Positions 9,388 to 18,574 are shown, counted from the stretch's first letter. The stretch: 64,000 bases of DNA from Mesosutterella multiformis (GCF_003402575.1 NZ_BGZJ01000002.1:372001-436000), one strand, 5' to 3'. The notes: generated by a model from the sequence alone, not told the origin. Made by a program: numbers and translations.

Positions 9388-9778
9388 TAGAATCATTCAG
9401 ACCAAGCAATTTGATGAAATAGCGAATCAATCCGTAGGCACAAAGATGCCCAGAGCAGATTGGAAACTTGTGTCAAAAGCTACGTTTCTAAATCCAGCAT
9501 CTTTTAACGAGCAAAGACTAATTGGGAAATTCTTCAAGGATATAGATTCCCTTCTTACCCTTCATCAGCGAAAGCTGGAAATGCTTAAAAACGTGAAGCA
9601 GGCTTTCCTGGAAAAAATGTTCGTTTAATGCGTAGGAGAAATATCCGTGTTTAATTCAGAAGCAGAATTCGAAGCGGCCCTGATCAAGAAGCTGACGGAT
9701 GAATGCGGCTGGGATAAGAAAATCCTGCGCAATTATTCAGAAAAGGATCTGATCAAAAACTGGGCCGACATTCTTTTT

Positions 9779-10885
9779 GGCGAATTATCACTTCAAGTGC
9801 AAAGCCTGAGAAAAGAATAGTGGCCCATAAAGCTTCCATAATAGAGATTGTCAAGATAACTATAGAGGGAGCTCATGAGCCACTATCATCATCTTACTCT
9901 TCGGGACAGAGTATTTATTTCGGCTTTAACGATTTCAGGCAAATCCCTGTCTGAAATTGCATGTGCGATTGGGAAAAATGTTTCTACGATCTCCCGCGAA
10001 CTGAAGCGAAACAAGGCTGTATCGGCCCAGGATGGGGCTTCAGCTGCCTATGATCCCTGTGCCGCGCAGGCCCGATATCAGAGACAGAGAAAGCATTGCG
10101 GAAAGAGAAACATTCTGAAGTCTGACTCGTTGCTGACAAGGATTGTCTCAAATCTGCTGGTTAAGAAATTCTGGTCTCCGGAGCAGATTCAATACCGTCT
10201 CAGAAAGGAGCTGCCGAATCTAAGGATCAGCGCCACGACAATCTACCGAGGAATCAATTCTGGCTTTCTGGATCGCTTTGTGGATGGCCGAAAGATGTCC
10301 CGACACCTGCGACACCACGGTAAAACGCGTCACCGTAAAGGCATGACCGAGAGGCGAGGAAAGATCCAGATCACTCACAGCATTGAAGAGCGACCCCTGG
10401 AAGCTCAGAACAGATCTTGCCTGGGGGATTGGGAAGGCGATACCGTCATCGGAAAAAAGGGCGGAGCCTGCCTCACGACTCTGGTCGATAGGAAGTCCGG
10501 CTTTCTCTGTGGCGGGAAAACCGCTTCCAAGACTGCGGCCGATGTGTCTGCCGTAATTGAGAAATCTCTGTCAGATAAGGATCTGCGTACGATTACCGTA
10601 GATCGCGGAAAAGAATTTTCCTGGGCTGAAAAACTGGAGAAAGATCTCAGAACCAAAGTGTATTTCTGCTTGCCTCATCATCCATGGGAGAAAGGAAGTA
10701 ATGAAAATACAAACGGACTTCTTAGAGACTTTTTCCCAAAAGGAATGAGTATCGATAAAATTTCTCAGACAGAAGTTCAGAAACGGTTCAATGCTCTGAA
10801 TTTCAGACCCAGAAAACGTCTCAATTGGAAGTGTCCGGCTGAAGTCTTTTATTCAGTAACTTTGCACTTGATTTGATAATTCACC
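9779..10885 (+). mobile_element. IS30-family element, copy 3 (1107 bp, complete)
   Basis: Complete element inverted relative to copies 1 and 2, inserted after codon 44 of hsdR. The flanks carry a TT on both sides, a plausible 2-bp target duplication. Removing the IS plus one TT restores WADILFQNNRQ. Confidence 0.93.
9875..10876 (+). CDS. IS30-family transposase (copy 3)
   Basis: Full-length 333-residue DDE transposase, nearly identical to copy 2, with the same N-terminal helix-turn-helix and integrase core. It differs at NRSCLGDW and KISQTEV. The ORF is intact, so the copy may be mobile. Confidence 0.95.
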   Translation: MSHYHHLTLRDRVFISALTISGKSLSEIACAIGKNVSTISRELKRNKAVSAQDGASAAYDPCAAQARYQRQRKHCGKRNILKSDSLLTRIVSNLLVKKFWSPEQIQYRLRKELPNLRISATTIYRGINSGFLDRFVDGRKMSRHLRHHGKTRHRKGMTERRGKIQITHSIEERPLEAQNRSCLGDWEGDTVIGKKGGACLTTLVDRKSGFLCGGKTASKTAADVSAVIEKSLSDKDLRTITVDRGKEFSWAEKLEKDLRTKVYFCLPHHPWEKGSNENTNGLLRDFFPKGMSIDKISQTEVQKRFNALNFRPRKRLNWKCPAEVFYSVTLHLI

Positions 10886-13800
10886 TTCAAAACAACCGTC
10901 AGATCGACCGGCTGAACGATTACCCTTTGACTGAGGGTGAAATGGGGCAGATCCTTGAGCAGATCAAGTCTCTCAGGACCCCTGTGAAGCTGAATGGCTT
11001 CATCAATGGCGGCAGCATCCTTATCAAACGCGATAACGAAGACGATAAGGCACATTTCGGGAAAGAGATTTCGCTCAAGATTTACGACCGAAAGGAAATC
11101 GCGGCCGGTAAAAGCCGCTATCAGATCGTCGAGCAGCCACAGTTCCCGGTTCACTCAGATATCAAGAGTCAGAGAAGAGGGGATCTGCTTCTCCTGATCA
11201 ATGGCATGCCGGTTATTCACATTGAGTTGAAGAACACGAATGTTCCGGTGAGTCAGGCGTGCTATCAGATTCAAAAATACGCGGGAGAGGGAATCTACAC
11301 GGGAATCTATTCTCTCGTTCAGATTTTTGTCGCCATGAATCCGGAGGAGACCCGGTATTTCGCGAACCCGGGCCCTGAAGGTAAATTCAACCCTGATTTT
11401 TACTTCCACTGGGCCGATTTCAATAACAATCCGATCAATGACTGGAAGCGAATCGCAACGTCGTTCCTTTCCATCCCCATGGCGCATCAGCTGATCGGTT
11501 TCTACACCGTGGCGGATGACACTGATGGTGTCCTGAAGGTAATGCGAAGCTACCAGTACTATGCCGCGAACGCTATTTCTGACCGTGTCTCCAAAACCAA
11601 ATGGGATGAGCCCCGGCAGAGAGGCGGTTACGTCTGGCACACGACAGGGTCCGGTAAGACGCTCACCTCTTTCAAGTCTGCCCAGCTGATCGCGGCGTCA
11701 CGTGACGCCGATAAAGTGATCTTCCTGATGGACCGTATCGAACTCGGCACGCAGAGCCTTCGCGAGTATCAGGGGTTCGCGGCCGATGATGAGTCGATCC
11801 AGGCAACAGAAAACACCACCGATCTGCTGCACAAACTGCGAAGCGACAGCGCGAATGACACTCTGATTGTCACTTCGATCCAGAAGATGAGCCGTATCAG
11901 CAAGGATGCCCGCGGCGGCGCCATGTCTGACGCAATTGACCACATCAATACGAAACGGATGGTGTTCATCATCGATGAGTGCCACCGGTCGACATTCGGC
12001 GAGATGATGCTGACAATCCGGCAGACTTTCCCGCGGGCCATTTTCTTTGGTTTCACTGGAACGCCGATTCAGGAAGAGAACCAGAAGAAGCAGAACACCA
12101 CTACGTCGATCTTCGGGGACGAGCTGCACCGCTACAGCATCGCGGACGGCATCCGGGATAAGAACGTGCTCGGATTCGATCCCTATATGGTGCTCACCTA
12201 TAAGGAATCGGACCTCCGCCAGGCAGTGGCCGAAGAAAAGGCTCATGTTCGCCATGAAGACGTGAAGAACATGACGGATGTGCAAAAGGAGAAGTACTAC
12301 GCCTTTATGCAGCTCCCGATGGCAGGAACAAAAGATCCCATTTCAGGGAAGTTCGAGAAGGGGATAGAAGACTATCTCCCCGCCGATCAGTACCGGCGCC
12401 AGGCGCATCAGATGATGGTGGTTCAGGATATCCGCGAGCACTGGCCGATTCTGAGTCACAACAGCAAGTTCCACGCGCTGTTTGCCACTTCGAGCATCAA
12501 TGAGGCGATTGAGTACTACCGCCTGATGAAGAAAGAGCTGCCTGAATTGAAAATCACGGCACTCTTTGATTCCAACATCGATAACAACGCTGGCGCGAAT
12601 TACAAGGAAGATGGTCTTGAGGAGATCGTCCGGGACTACAACGAGCGCTATCACCAGGACTTCACAATCCCGACCTTCAGTCTGATGAAGAAGGACATCG
12701 CGGCCCGGCTCGCTCATAAGCAGCCCTACACCCGAATCGATCTTGATAAAAAAGAGCAGCTGGATCTTCTGATCGTCGTCGATCAGATGCTGACGGGCTT
12801 TGACTCCAAGTGGATCAACACGCTGTATCTCGACAAATTGCTCGAATACGAACGTGTGATTCAGGCGTTCTCCCGAACGAATCGGCTCTTTGGACCGGAT
12901 AAGCCCTTTGGCACCATCCGGTACTACCGCTATCCGAACACTCAGCGGAAGAACGTCGAGGACGCCGTCAAACTCTACTCGGGCGACCGGCCGTTCGGCC
13001 TCTTTGTCGACAAGCTGAAAGACAACCTTCGGAACCTGAACAACACCTATCAGGACATTCAGCAGCTCTTTATCAATGCTGATATTCCGGACTTTTCCCA
13101 TCTCCCGGACGAAATTCCGGTGAAGCAGAAGTTCGCGAAACTCTTCAAGCAGATGAATGAGTACATTGAAGCGGCTGAGCTTCAGGGCTTTACGTGGGAT
13201 AAGCGCAGCTACCTGATTGAACCCGAAGCGGGTGATGAGGCGGAGGGCGACACTGGCGAAGAAACTGTGATCGATGTCCAGCTGGATGAGCGGGACTTCA
13301 AAACGATGGCCCAGCGCTATAAGGAACTGGCGCCCACAAAAGAAGAAACCGAAGCGGCTGGATCAGACCTGCCATACGAGATTGATGGGTATCTCACGAC
13401 GATCGATACCGAGATGATCGATTCTGAGTACATGAATTCCCGTTTTGAGAAATGGATCAAGGAGCTGAACCTCAGCGGTCCTAACGCGGAGATTACCAAG
13501 AGAGCTGAAGCTGAGCTTCACAGCTCCTTCGCCTCTCTCACTCAGGATGAACAGAAGTACGCCAACATTTTCCTTCATGACATTCAGCGCGGCGACGTCA
13601 AAGTCGAACCTGGGAAATCGCTTCGTGATTACATTACGGAGTATATGGCCCGCGCCGACAGCGACAGAATCCACCGATTCTCCGAAACTTTCGGACTTGA
13701 TGAAGAGAAACTTCGCGGCCTCAAGGAAATGACGCTCACGGAGGGGAACATCAATGAATATCGGCGATTCGATGCTCTGAAGGAGACCGTCGATAAGGGG

Positions 13801-13954
13801 AAAGCCAAAGCCTATTTCGAGAAACACGAGGGCCGGAGACTCCCGCCGCCTAAGGTCACGATCAAAATCGACTCCGCGCTGCGGGACTTTATCCTTGACG
13901 ATAAATGCGATCCTGACATTGAAGAACCTGAAGAATAGGGTGAACGTGAGAACC

Positions 13955-13971
13955 GCTTCATCAGCGTCAGC
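13955..13971. repeat. Inverted repeat flanking the recombinase gene (with 14948-14963)
   Basis: CTTCATCAGCGTCAGC at 13956-13971 recurs inverted at 14948-14963, on either side of the recombinase gene. The right copy overlaps the hsdS-type LTLHQR repeat (14953-14978). It is a candidate recombinase site, so the recombinase segment itself could invert. Confidence 0.7.
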
Positions 13972-14001
13972 TTTTAAAGGAATTCACATAAAAACAAACC
14001 A

Positions 14002-14931
14002 TTAACTCAGCCCCGAAAGGGCTCGCATAATCAGGTCAACATCCTGATTTTCCAATTCCTGAATGATATGCAGGTAGGTTTTCTGCGTGGTTGTGATATT
14101 GGAGTGCCCCAGGCGTCTCGCGACGCTCGCGATTGACACTCCTGCAAACAGCAGCAGAGAAGCATGAGTGTGACGGAGTCCATGGATCGAGATAATCGGT
14201 ACATGGACTCTTTTGCAATACCGGGCCAGCCTGTTATTGACCGTGGAGTTATAGACGTGGGCCTTGGTGACAAAGATGGGTTTATCTGGAACCAAGTTCT
14301 TAACCAACTCGGCAAACTGGATCACAGTCTGCCAGTCTAGCTGGATCTTTCTGACCGAAGATTTATTCTTGGTTGGCAGAAACCCGCCTTCGCCTTTATA
14401 GTCCCAGGTCTTCGAAATAGAGAGCATCTGGTGGGCAAAATCAAAGTCGCTTGGCGTGACCGCCAAAGCCTCAGAAAATCGCATTCCGGTTTTGGCGACC
14501 AGAAGGATCAGCCAATCCCAATTGATCTTGCCGCTTAAATCCAGGCTGGAAAGCAGCGTGTGAAGCTCATATTGATTGAGGTATTTGATCTTCTTGGAAG
14601 AGGGCGTTCTGCCCTTGATGATAGTTTTTCTTGTGGGATCACGGGGAATGTATCCCTCATCAACCGCATCAATAACGGCACCTTTAAGCTGATGATGGAA
14701 GTCCATCGTTGTCTGCCGTTCGTGATAAACCGCATAGGCATTCAGGATCTGCTGGTACTCTACGCGGGAAACGTCGCAGAGCTTTAGGCCGGGAGCAAGT
14801 TTCTTAAGCCAGGACAGCGTCATTTTGTATTTATTCAGCGTAACTGGTCTGACAGCGCCTTCTTTGTAGACCTGTATCCACTGGCTGTAATAATCGCAAA
14901 ACAGACTTGTTTTGCTGAGTTCTCTAACCAT
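14002..14931 (-). CDS. Tyrosine recombinase next to the hsdS shuffle locus
   Basis: Site-specific recombinase of the phage-integrase family, 309 residues. An N-terminal SAM-like core-binding domain (about 8-85) is followed by the catalytic domain with Arg151 (TGMRFSEAL), a Lys near 188-190, His250-x-x-Arg253 (HGLRHTHAS), His276 (LGHSN) and the nucleophile Tyr286. It sits between hsdR and a spare hsdS half, both ends bounded by inverted repeats. This is the arrangement known from phase-variable type I loci, where such recombinases invert specificity segments. The role here is inferred from that context. Its start overlaps the end of the hsdS remnant in another frame. Confidence 0.88.
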   Translation of the reverse strand: MVRELSKTSLFCDYYSQWIQVYKEGAVRPVTLNKYKMTLSWLKKLAPGLKLCDVSRVEYQQILNAYAVYHERQTTMDFHHQLKGAVIDAVDEGYIPRDPTRKTIIKGRTPSSKKIKYLNQYELHTLLSSLDLSGKINWDWLILLVAKTGMRFSEALAVTPSDFDFAHQMLSISKTWDYKGEGGFLPTKNKSSVRKIQLDWQTVIQFAELVKNLVPDKPIFVTKAHVYNSTVNNRLARYCKRVHVPIISIHGLRHTHASLLLFAGVSIASVARRLGHSNITTTQKTYLHIIQELENQDVDLIMRALSGLS

Positions 14932-15495
14932 AAATAGCCTCCATTTTGCTGACGCTGATGAAGGGTAAGAAGGGAATCAACTCTTTCTAAAAGGGCTGAA
15001 ATTTTTTCTTGTTCCTTCCTTGAAGGGAAAATCACTTTGCCAGAAATAGCCTTTTCGTTTGAAATGAGCATATTATTTTTTGCTCCCTTATTTACTAAAG
15101 GTCGCAGGTAGTTATTTAAACGCTCATTTTGTTCAAAATAGCTTTGGACAAAAGAAGGAACCAAGTTATTTTTTGGATGATAGATAGCATAAAGCGGGGA
15201 GACTATACCCGCCTTGCCTTTATTGGTTTTTATAATCCCATAAGGATTTGCTTTTAGAGGTGATTTTGTATAGACGATGTCTTCGTTATGCAATACACCA
15301 TATTTGACGACAGAATTGCTTGCAAAAGATCGTCCCTGAAATGCTATCTGATTCACAACCCCATAGTCTCCAGAGATGGATAAAACGTCGTTTTTATCAA
15401 ATTTTGCAGAAGAATTGGTTTCCATAGAAACCTCGAGGAAATCTCCTAATACACGCTGTTCCCAAGCGTTTGTAAATCTAAACGCTTTTCCCCTT
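14835..15495 (-). pseudogene. Spare hsdS half-gene (one target-recognition domain)
   Basis: A silent specificity cassette. Reading leftwards it has FTNAWEQRVLGDF (from about 15477), a TRD different from both domains of the main hsdS, and then ERVDSLLTLHQRQ (to about 14948). After the repeat the frame runs on into the recombinase gene and stops at 14835. It lacks a second TRD, and I see no proper start: the frame upstream runs into non-homologous sequence with short direct repeats. Inversion through the shared repeats would place this TRD in hsdS. The exact 5' limit is uncertain. Confidence 0.82.
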
Positions 15496-15537
15496 TTCCC
15501 AGAAAGGTTGGGTGAAAAATCCGGTCGGTTCAAGGGG

Positions 15538-15580
15538 GTACAGATTTCATTGCGCCTCGTGAGGTACAGATTCCATTGCG
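15538..15580. repeat. Two direct 17-mers at the 5' edge of the hsdS remnant
   Basis: GTACAGATTTCATTGCG (15538-15554) and GTACAGATTCCATTGCG (15564-15580) differ at one base and repeat with a 26-bp period. Tandem repeats like this are found at the ends of some insertion sequences, so this may be an IS scar. No transposase fragment is visible beside it. Confidence 0.45.
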
Positions 15581-15682
15581 TTTTTCTACGAGCCGATGGG
15601 ATAAGCAGCACAAACGCCACTAGTCTTGATACTTTCCTCACCTTATCTGATAACCTCGACAGATCGGAATAAGAAGACGATT

Positions 15683-16027
15683 ATGAGCAAAATCACATTT
15701 GAAGAAGCGGCAGCGAAGGCGATCGAGTTCCGGAACGACCGTGACTGGAAGCAGTTTCATAATCCCAAGGATCTCGCGATCTCGGTTTCTCTTGAAGCTT
15801 CGGAACTCCTTGAGCTCTTTCAGTGGTCCGGCGCTGATCTCGAGGCCGCCCGTAAGAAGCCTGAAATGACGGAAGAGCTCGCAGACGTCATGATCTACTG
15901 CATCTATATGGCTAACGCCCTCAATATCGACATTCCGGAAGCGATCCGGAACAAGATTGATAAGAACGCGGCGAAATACCCGGTCGAAAAGGCAAAGGGC
16001 AAATCAAAGAAGTACACGGAACTCTAA
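15683..16027 (+). CDS. MazG-like nucleotide pyrophosphohydrolase
   Basis: All-alpha NTP pyrophosphohydrolase of the MazG/dCTPase superfamily, 114 residues. Such enzymes hydrolyse (d)NTPs to monophosphate and pyrophosphate and clean nucleotide pools. The metal-binding ExxE...ExxD pattern is seen as Glu38/Glu41 (EASELLE) and Glu65/Asp68 (EELADV). The ATG at 15683 (MSKITFEEAA) is preferred over an upstream in-frame start at 15626, because homology begins there and a purine-rich AAGAAGA precedes it. The size fits the short single-domain dCTPase-like group (about 110-120 aa). Lies just outside the restriction locus; small pyrophosphohydrolases often travel with defence islands, but no direct link is shown. 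Confidence 0.85.
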   Translation: MSKITFEEAAAKAIEFRNDRDWKQFHNPKDLAISVSLEASELLELFQWSGADLEAARKKPEMTEELADVMIYCIYMANALNIDIPEAIRNKIDKNAAKYPVEKAKGKSKKYTEL

Positions 16028-16181
16028 ATCCGATTTTCAATCACCCTTCATAACGTCTCTGAATTCCCTTCTGGTGAGCCGCACGCCGGTAGTGGGAGCA
16101 GGGCTGCAGGCGTTCGAGTGGAAAGGCACTTAAAGAAGTTTTCTCGATCAAGGTGAGGTAAAAGAGCGCACAGCACAATAA

Positions 16182-16216
16182 AAAGCCGCTTCTCGAATGT
16201 GGAGCGGCTTTAAATT
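16182..16216 (+). terminator. Terminator after the MazG-like gene
   Basis: AAAGCCGCT pairs with AGCGGCTTT across a 13-nt loop. A-runs and short T-runs on both sides allow it to work in both directions, for the MazG-like gene (+) and the HxDAFGD protein gene (-). Confidence 0.7.
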
Positions 16217-16241
16217 GGGGGTCAGGAACAATCAGTTATAA

Positions 16242-16697
16242 CTACCTGTAGGACGTGTCTCCAAAGGCATCTGTGTGGGCGGTACTGTTTAATTTTTTCT
16301 TCCCAATATGCCCGGTTGTGCTGACATCTCCAAAGGCATCTTTATGGGCGGTGGTATTTACCTGGCTATTCCCGATATGCCCGGTTGTGTTGACATCACC
16401 GAAAGCATCTGTGTGGGCGGTGGTATTTACCTGACTATTCCCGATATGCCCGGTTGTATTGACATCACCGAAGGCATCTGTGTGAGCTGTGGTGTTTACT
16501 TTACTATTCCCAATATGTCCAGTTGTGGTGACATCTCCAAAGGCATCTTTGTGAGAGGTGGTGTTGACATAATGACCATCCTTGTCATATCCGGTACAGT
16601 TTACGTCGCCAAACGCATCAGTATGACAGGTAACTTCCGCGATAGCACTTGTGCTGAAACAGAGTGCCGCAGCTAAAACCAACACAAATTTATCCAT
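16242..16697 (-). CDS. Exported HxDAFGD tandem-repeat protein of unknown function
   Basis: A 151-residue protein I cannot assign to a family. Residues 1-20 are a Sec signal peptide (MDKFVLVLAAALCFSTSAIA), so it should be periplasmic or outer-surface. The rest is almost entirely a 23-24-residue repeat with the core H(T/K)DAFGDV, then a TTGHIG-like segment and VNTTA. There are six H-x-DAFGD cores. The first unit diverges and has two Cys (TCHTDAFGD...NCTG) that could form a disulfide. The two central units are almost identical at protein and DNA level, indicating recent repeat duplication. The regular His/Asp spacing suggests metal binding or a beta-solenoid-like fold; both are guesses. Not part of an obvious operon. 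Confidence 0.8.
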   Translation of the reverse strand: MDKFVLVLAAALCFSTSAIAEVTCHTDAFGDVNCTGYDKDGHYVNTTSHKDAFGDVTTTGHIGNSKVNTTAHTDAFGDVNTTGHIGNSQVNTTAHTDAFGDVNTTGHIGNSQVNTTAHKDAFGDVSTTGHIGKKKLNSTAHTDAFGDTSYR

Positions 16698-17602
16698 TTG
16701 AAGGTCTCCCTATCGAGCTATATCTGGAAATCATTTTTGTTACTTTTAAAAGTATAGCCTTCGAACATGTTTAAAAAAGAGTCGTGAAATAAATGGATTC
16801 ATTTCATTACTTTAAGTTTTCAGATATATAGATTTCATTACGCATAGAGGCGCAATTTGTAATGTCCATTAAGAACCGTCACGTTGCAAAGGAAGGAGCA
16901 GGGTGGACTATTTTCTCGTGACGCCAGAGGCTGGCTCTGCGGTGCCACTGATACGAACGGCTTCTGACTGCACTTCCACGCTGTGAATTTAAGCGCTGAG
17001 GAGGGAAATAAATCGAAAAGACCATACTGAAGGATGCAACACCTGGCTGACCCAATTCCTTAATGCGTGACCCTTCCTGCCCAAAGTCCTGTTTCGATCG
17101 GTTCTGGGCGTCACACAGCCTCTTCGCCCGCATTCTCAAACGTCTGTCATGAGGAAAATCTCTGGATGCTTCCCAGACTGCCCGGATTCCCAAACCTGAC
17201 TTTTAGCGTTCCGTTCCGAGATCCAGATTTCAGGATATTTCAAGGTTCTCAGATTTTATGCAGATATAAATCTGTAAATTTAGCTTTGCATAGAAAACAG
17301 AGATTGATTTAAAACGGCTCAAATTTTGAGGAACGAGCACTTGATCACCAAATCGGATTCAATTTGATGGCTCTCAGGGTCATTTTTCCGCCCTTTTTTC
17401 GCCAAAAATAGGATAATATAATGTCGATTATATGATTCAATCCGTGAGGGCGGTTAATAAAGAGTCCGTTTTCAGCCTCTTCTCACGTCCTCTGGAGTCT
17501 CCAGCACCCCAAAAACGGATCCTATTTTTCCTATAATTCAAAAATAGAATCCTTCTTGCGATGTCTGTCATCCCGTTTTTCTGAATTAAGGTACACAAAA
17601 TT
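16698..17602. other. Gene-free stretch before the second integrase
   Basis: About 900 bp with no supported gene; the ORF at 16879-17193 has no recognisable domain. A/T-rich patches such as ATATAGATTTCATTACGC near 16830 faintly recall the repeats at 15538-15580. The region just upstream of the integrase holds the AAAAATAGGAT-type motifs described separately. Confidence 0.5.
17517..17552. repeat. AAAAATAGGAT motifs upstream of integrase
   Basis: CTATTTTT (17522-17529) and AAAAATAG (17540-17547) form an inverted repeat. With flanking bases, GGATCCTATTTTT pairs with AAAAATAGAATCC at all but one position. A third copy, AAAAATAGGAT, is at 17404-17414. They may be regulator or recombinase arm sites for the gene starting at 17603. 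Confidence 0.55.
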
Positions 17603-18574
17603 ATGGAAAATGAAGTCCTCGATCCGGTTCAGAATGAGCTCATAATTCGCCATAATTCTGACGCCCCGGAAGTGAACCCTGCAATGGCGTTTATCGCCAC
17701 TCTTCATAGTGGTACTTCCCGCTACACGATGACAAGCAAACTGAATGTAATCGCTCACTGGGCTGGAGCGACAGACCTCCGCTTTCTCAACTGGTCCGCG
17801 ATGCGATACGAGCACGTGCTCGCCTTTATCACCGCGATGCAGCAGCCAGACGAAAACGGGAAGCCCCGGATGAGCCCCCGGTCGATCAACTGCTACCTCT
17901 CAGCTTTCAAAGGCGTCGCGAACCAGGCGTTCCTTCTGAAACAGATGGACGCGGAGACGCTCGCTAGGATTAAGCTTGTGAAATCCATACGGTTTCTCCG
18001 TCTTGCGGCCGGCCGCGCGATCACCGAGGATGAGTCTGAGGCGCTGCTTGATGCCACCCAGATTGAGATGAACCCGATCACGATCCGGGATCACGCGATT
18101 CTCTGTCTGCTTCTTGGCTGCGGGATGCGCCGGGCCGAGGTGTCCGCGATCAAACTGAAGGGCGTGAACTTCGCGGAAAGTTCTATCCGCTTTATCGGCA
18201 AAGGCGATAAGGAGCGAGAGGTGTTCATGATTCCGGAAGTGAAGGATGCCCTTGCCCGGTGGCTTGATGTCCGCGGAAAAGAAGGGGAATTTGTGTTTGG
18301 GAAGTTCTTCAAAGGGTGGAAATTTGACCCGACCGCGCCGCTCACCCCTCACGCCGTGGGGCACGTGGTTCAGGAGTACCGGATCCGGGCGGGGCTTGAG
18401 GACATCACGACGCATGACCTCCGCCGTACCTTCGCGACCCGGCTTCTTGACAAGAATGTCGATATCTCGACCGTGAAAGATATGATGGGGCACGCGAGCA
18501 TCACCACCACCGCGCTTTATGACCGCCGCGGCCGCAAGGCTCAGCGGGAGGCGGCGAAGAAGGTGAAGCTCTGA
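17603..18574 (+). CDS. Tyrosine recombinase / integrase
   Basis: XerC/D-like site-specific recombinase of 323 residues. The N-terminal SAM-like domain spans about 24-115. The catalytic domain shows Arg176 (CGMRRAEV), Lys203 (KGDKER), His271-x-x-Arg274 (HDLRRTF), His297 (MGHASI) and Tyr306 (ALYDRRG), all expected residues. It is more GC-rich than the recombinase at 14002 and not closely related to it. It borders the accessory island and may be an integrase that brought part of it in. I could not find attachment sites. Confidence 0.9.
   Translation: MENEVLDPVQNELIIRHNSDAPEVNPAMAFIATLHSGTSRYTMTSKLNVIAHWAGATDLRFLNWSAMRYEHVLAFITAMQQPDENGKPRMSPRSINCYLSAFKGVANQAFLLKQMDAETLARIKLVKSIRFLRLAAGRAITEDESEALLDATQIEMNPITIRDHAILCLLLGCGMRRAEVSAIKLKGVNFAESSIRFIGKGDKEREVFMIPEVKDALARWLDVRGKEGEFVFGKFFKGWKFDPTAPLTPHAVGHVVQEYRIRAGLEDITTHDLRRTFATRLLDKNVDISTVKDMMGHASITTTALYDRRGRKAQREAAKKVKL

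Larger units (their letters stand above)
3929..9628 (+). pseudogene. hsdS: hsdS specificity subunit, split by three insertion sequences
   Basis: DNA-sequence recognition subunit of the type I enzyme, now in four pieces: 3929-4062, 5778-6463, 8179-8280 and 9390-9628. Joining them after removing each IS and one copy of its target duplication gives 1161 nt, an open frame of 386 codons plus stop, the normal HsdS size. The gene has two target-recognition domains, each preceded by a GFTGAWEQRK segment (from 3968 and 6259) and followed by a DSLLTLHQRK segment (from 6142 and 9545). The first IS3 element interrupts TRD1 within a TPAD stretch, the second interrupts TRD2 within LYGKLRPYL, and the IS30 copy interrupts TRD2 within YLYRIIQ. 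No other frameshift or stop is seen, so the damage looks recent. Confidence 0.95.
9647..13938 (+). pseudogene. hsdR: hsdR type I restriction endonuclease, split by IS30
   Basis: ATP-dependent translocase and nuclease of the type I enzyme. The first 44 codons (GTG at 9647, AGGAG box 9 nt upstream, product MFNSEAEFEAALIKK) end at 9778, where IS30 copy 3 begins. The rest resumes at 10888 (QNNRQIDRLNDYP). Joined, they give 1060 residues, the normal size. Motifs in the joined protein are a PD-(D/E)xK nuclease (RRGDLLLL through HIELKN, near 156), Walker A TTGSGKT near 295, DECH near 406 and a helicase C-terminal domain. The downstream fragment also has an in-frame TTG at 10873 within the IS end, so a nearly full-length product lacking the first 44 residues is conceivable. 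It begins 18 nt after the hsdS stop. Confidence 0.95.

Noticed and set aside
1-10885. A composite transposon bounded by IS30 copies
   Set aside because: Each complete IS30 copy has its own target duplication within a host gene, and the genes between them are the chromosomal hsd genes in order.
16308-16676. CRISPR-like repeats (69-72 bp period)
   Set aside because: The periodicity comes from the protein repeat of the HxDAFGD gene on the minus strand; there are no spacers.
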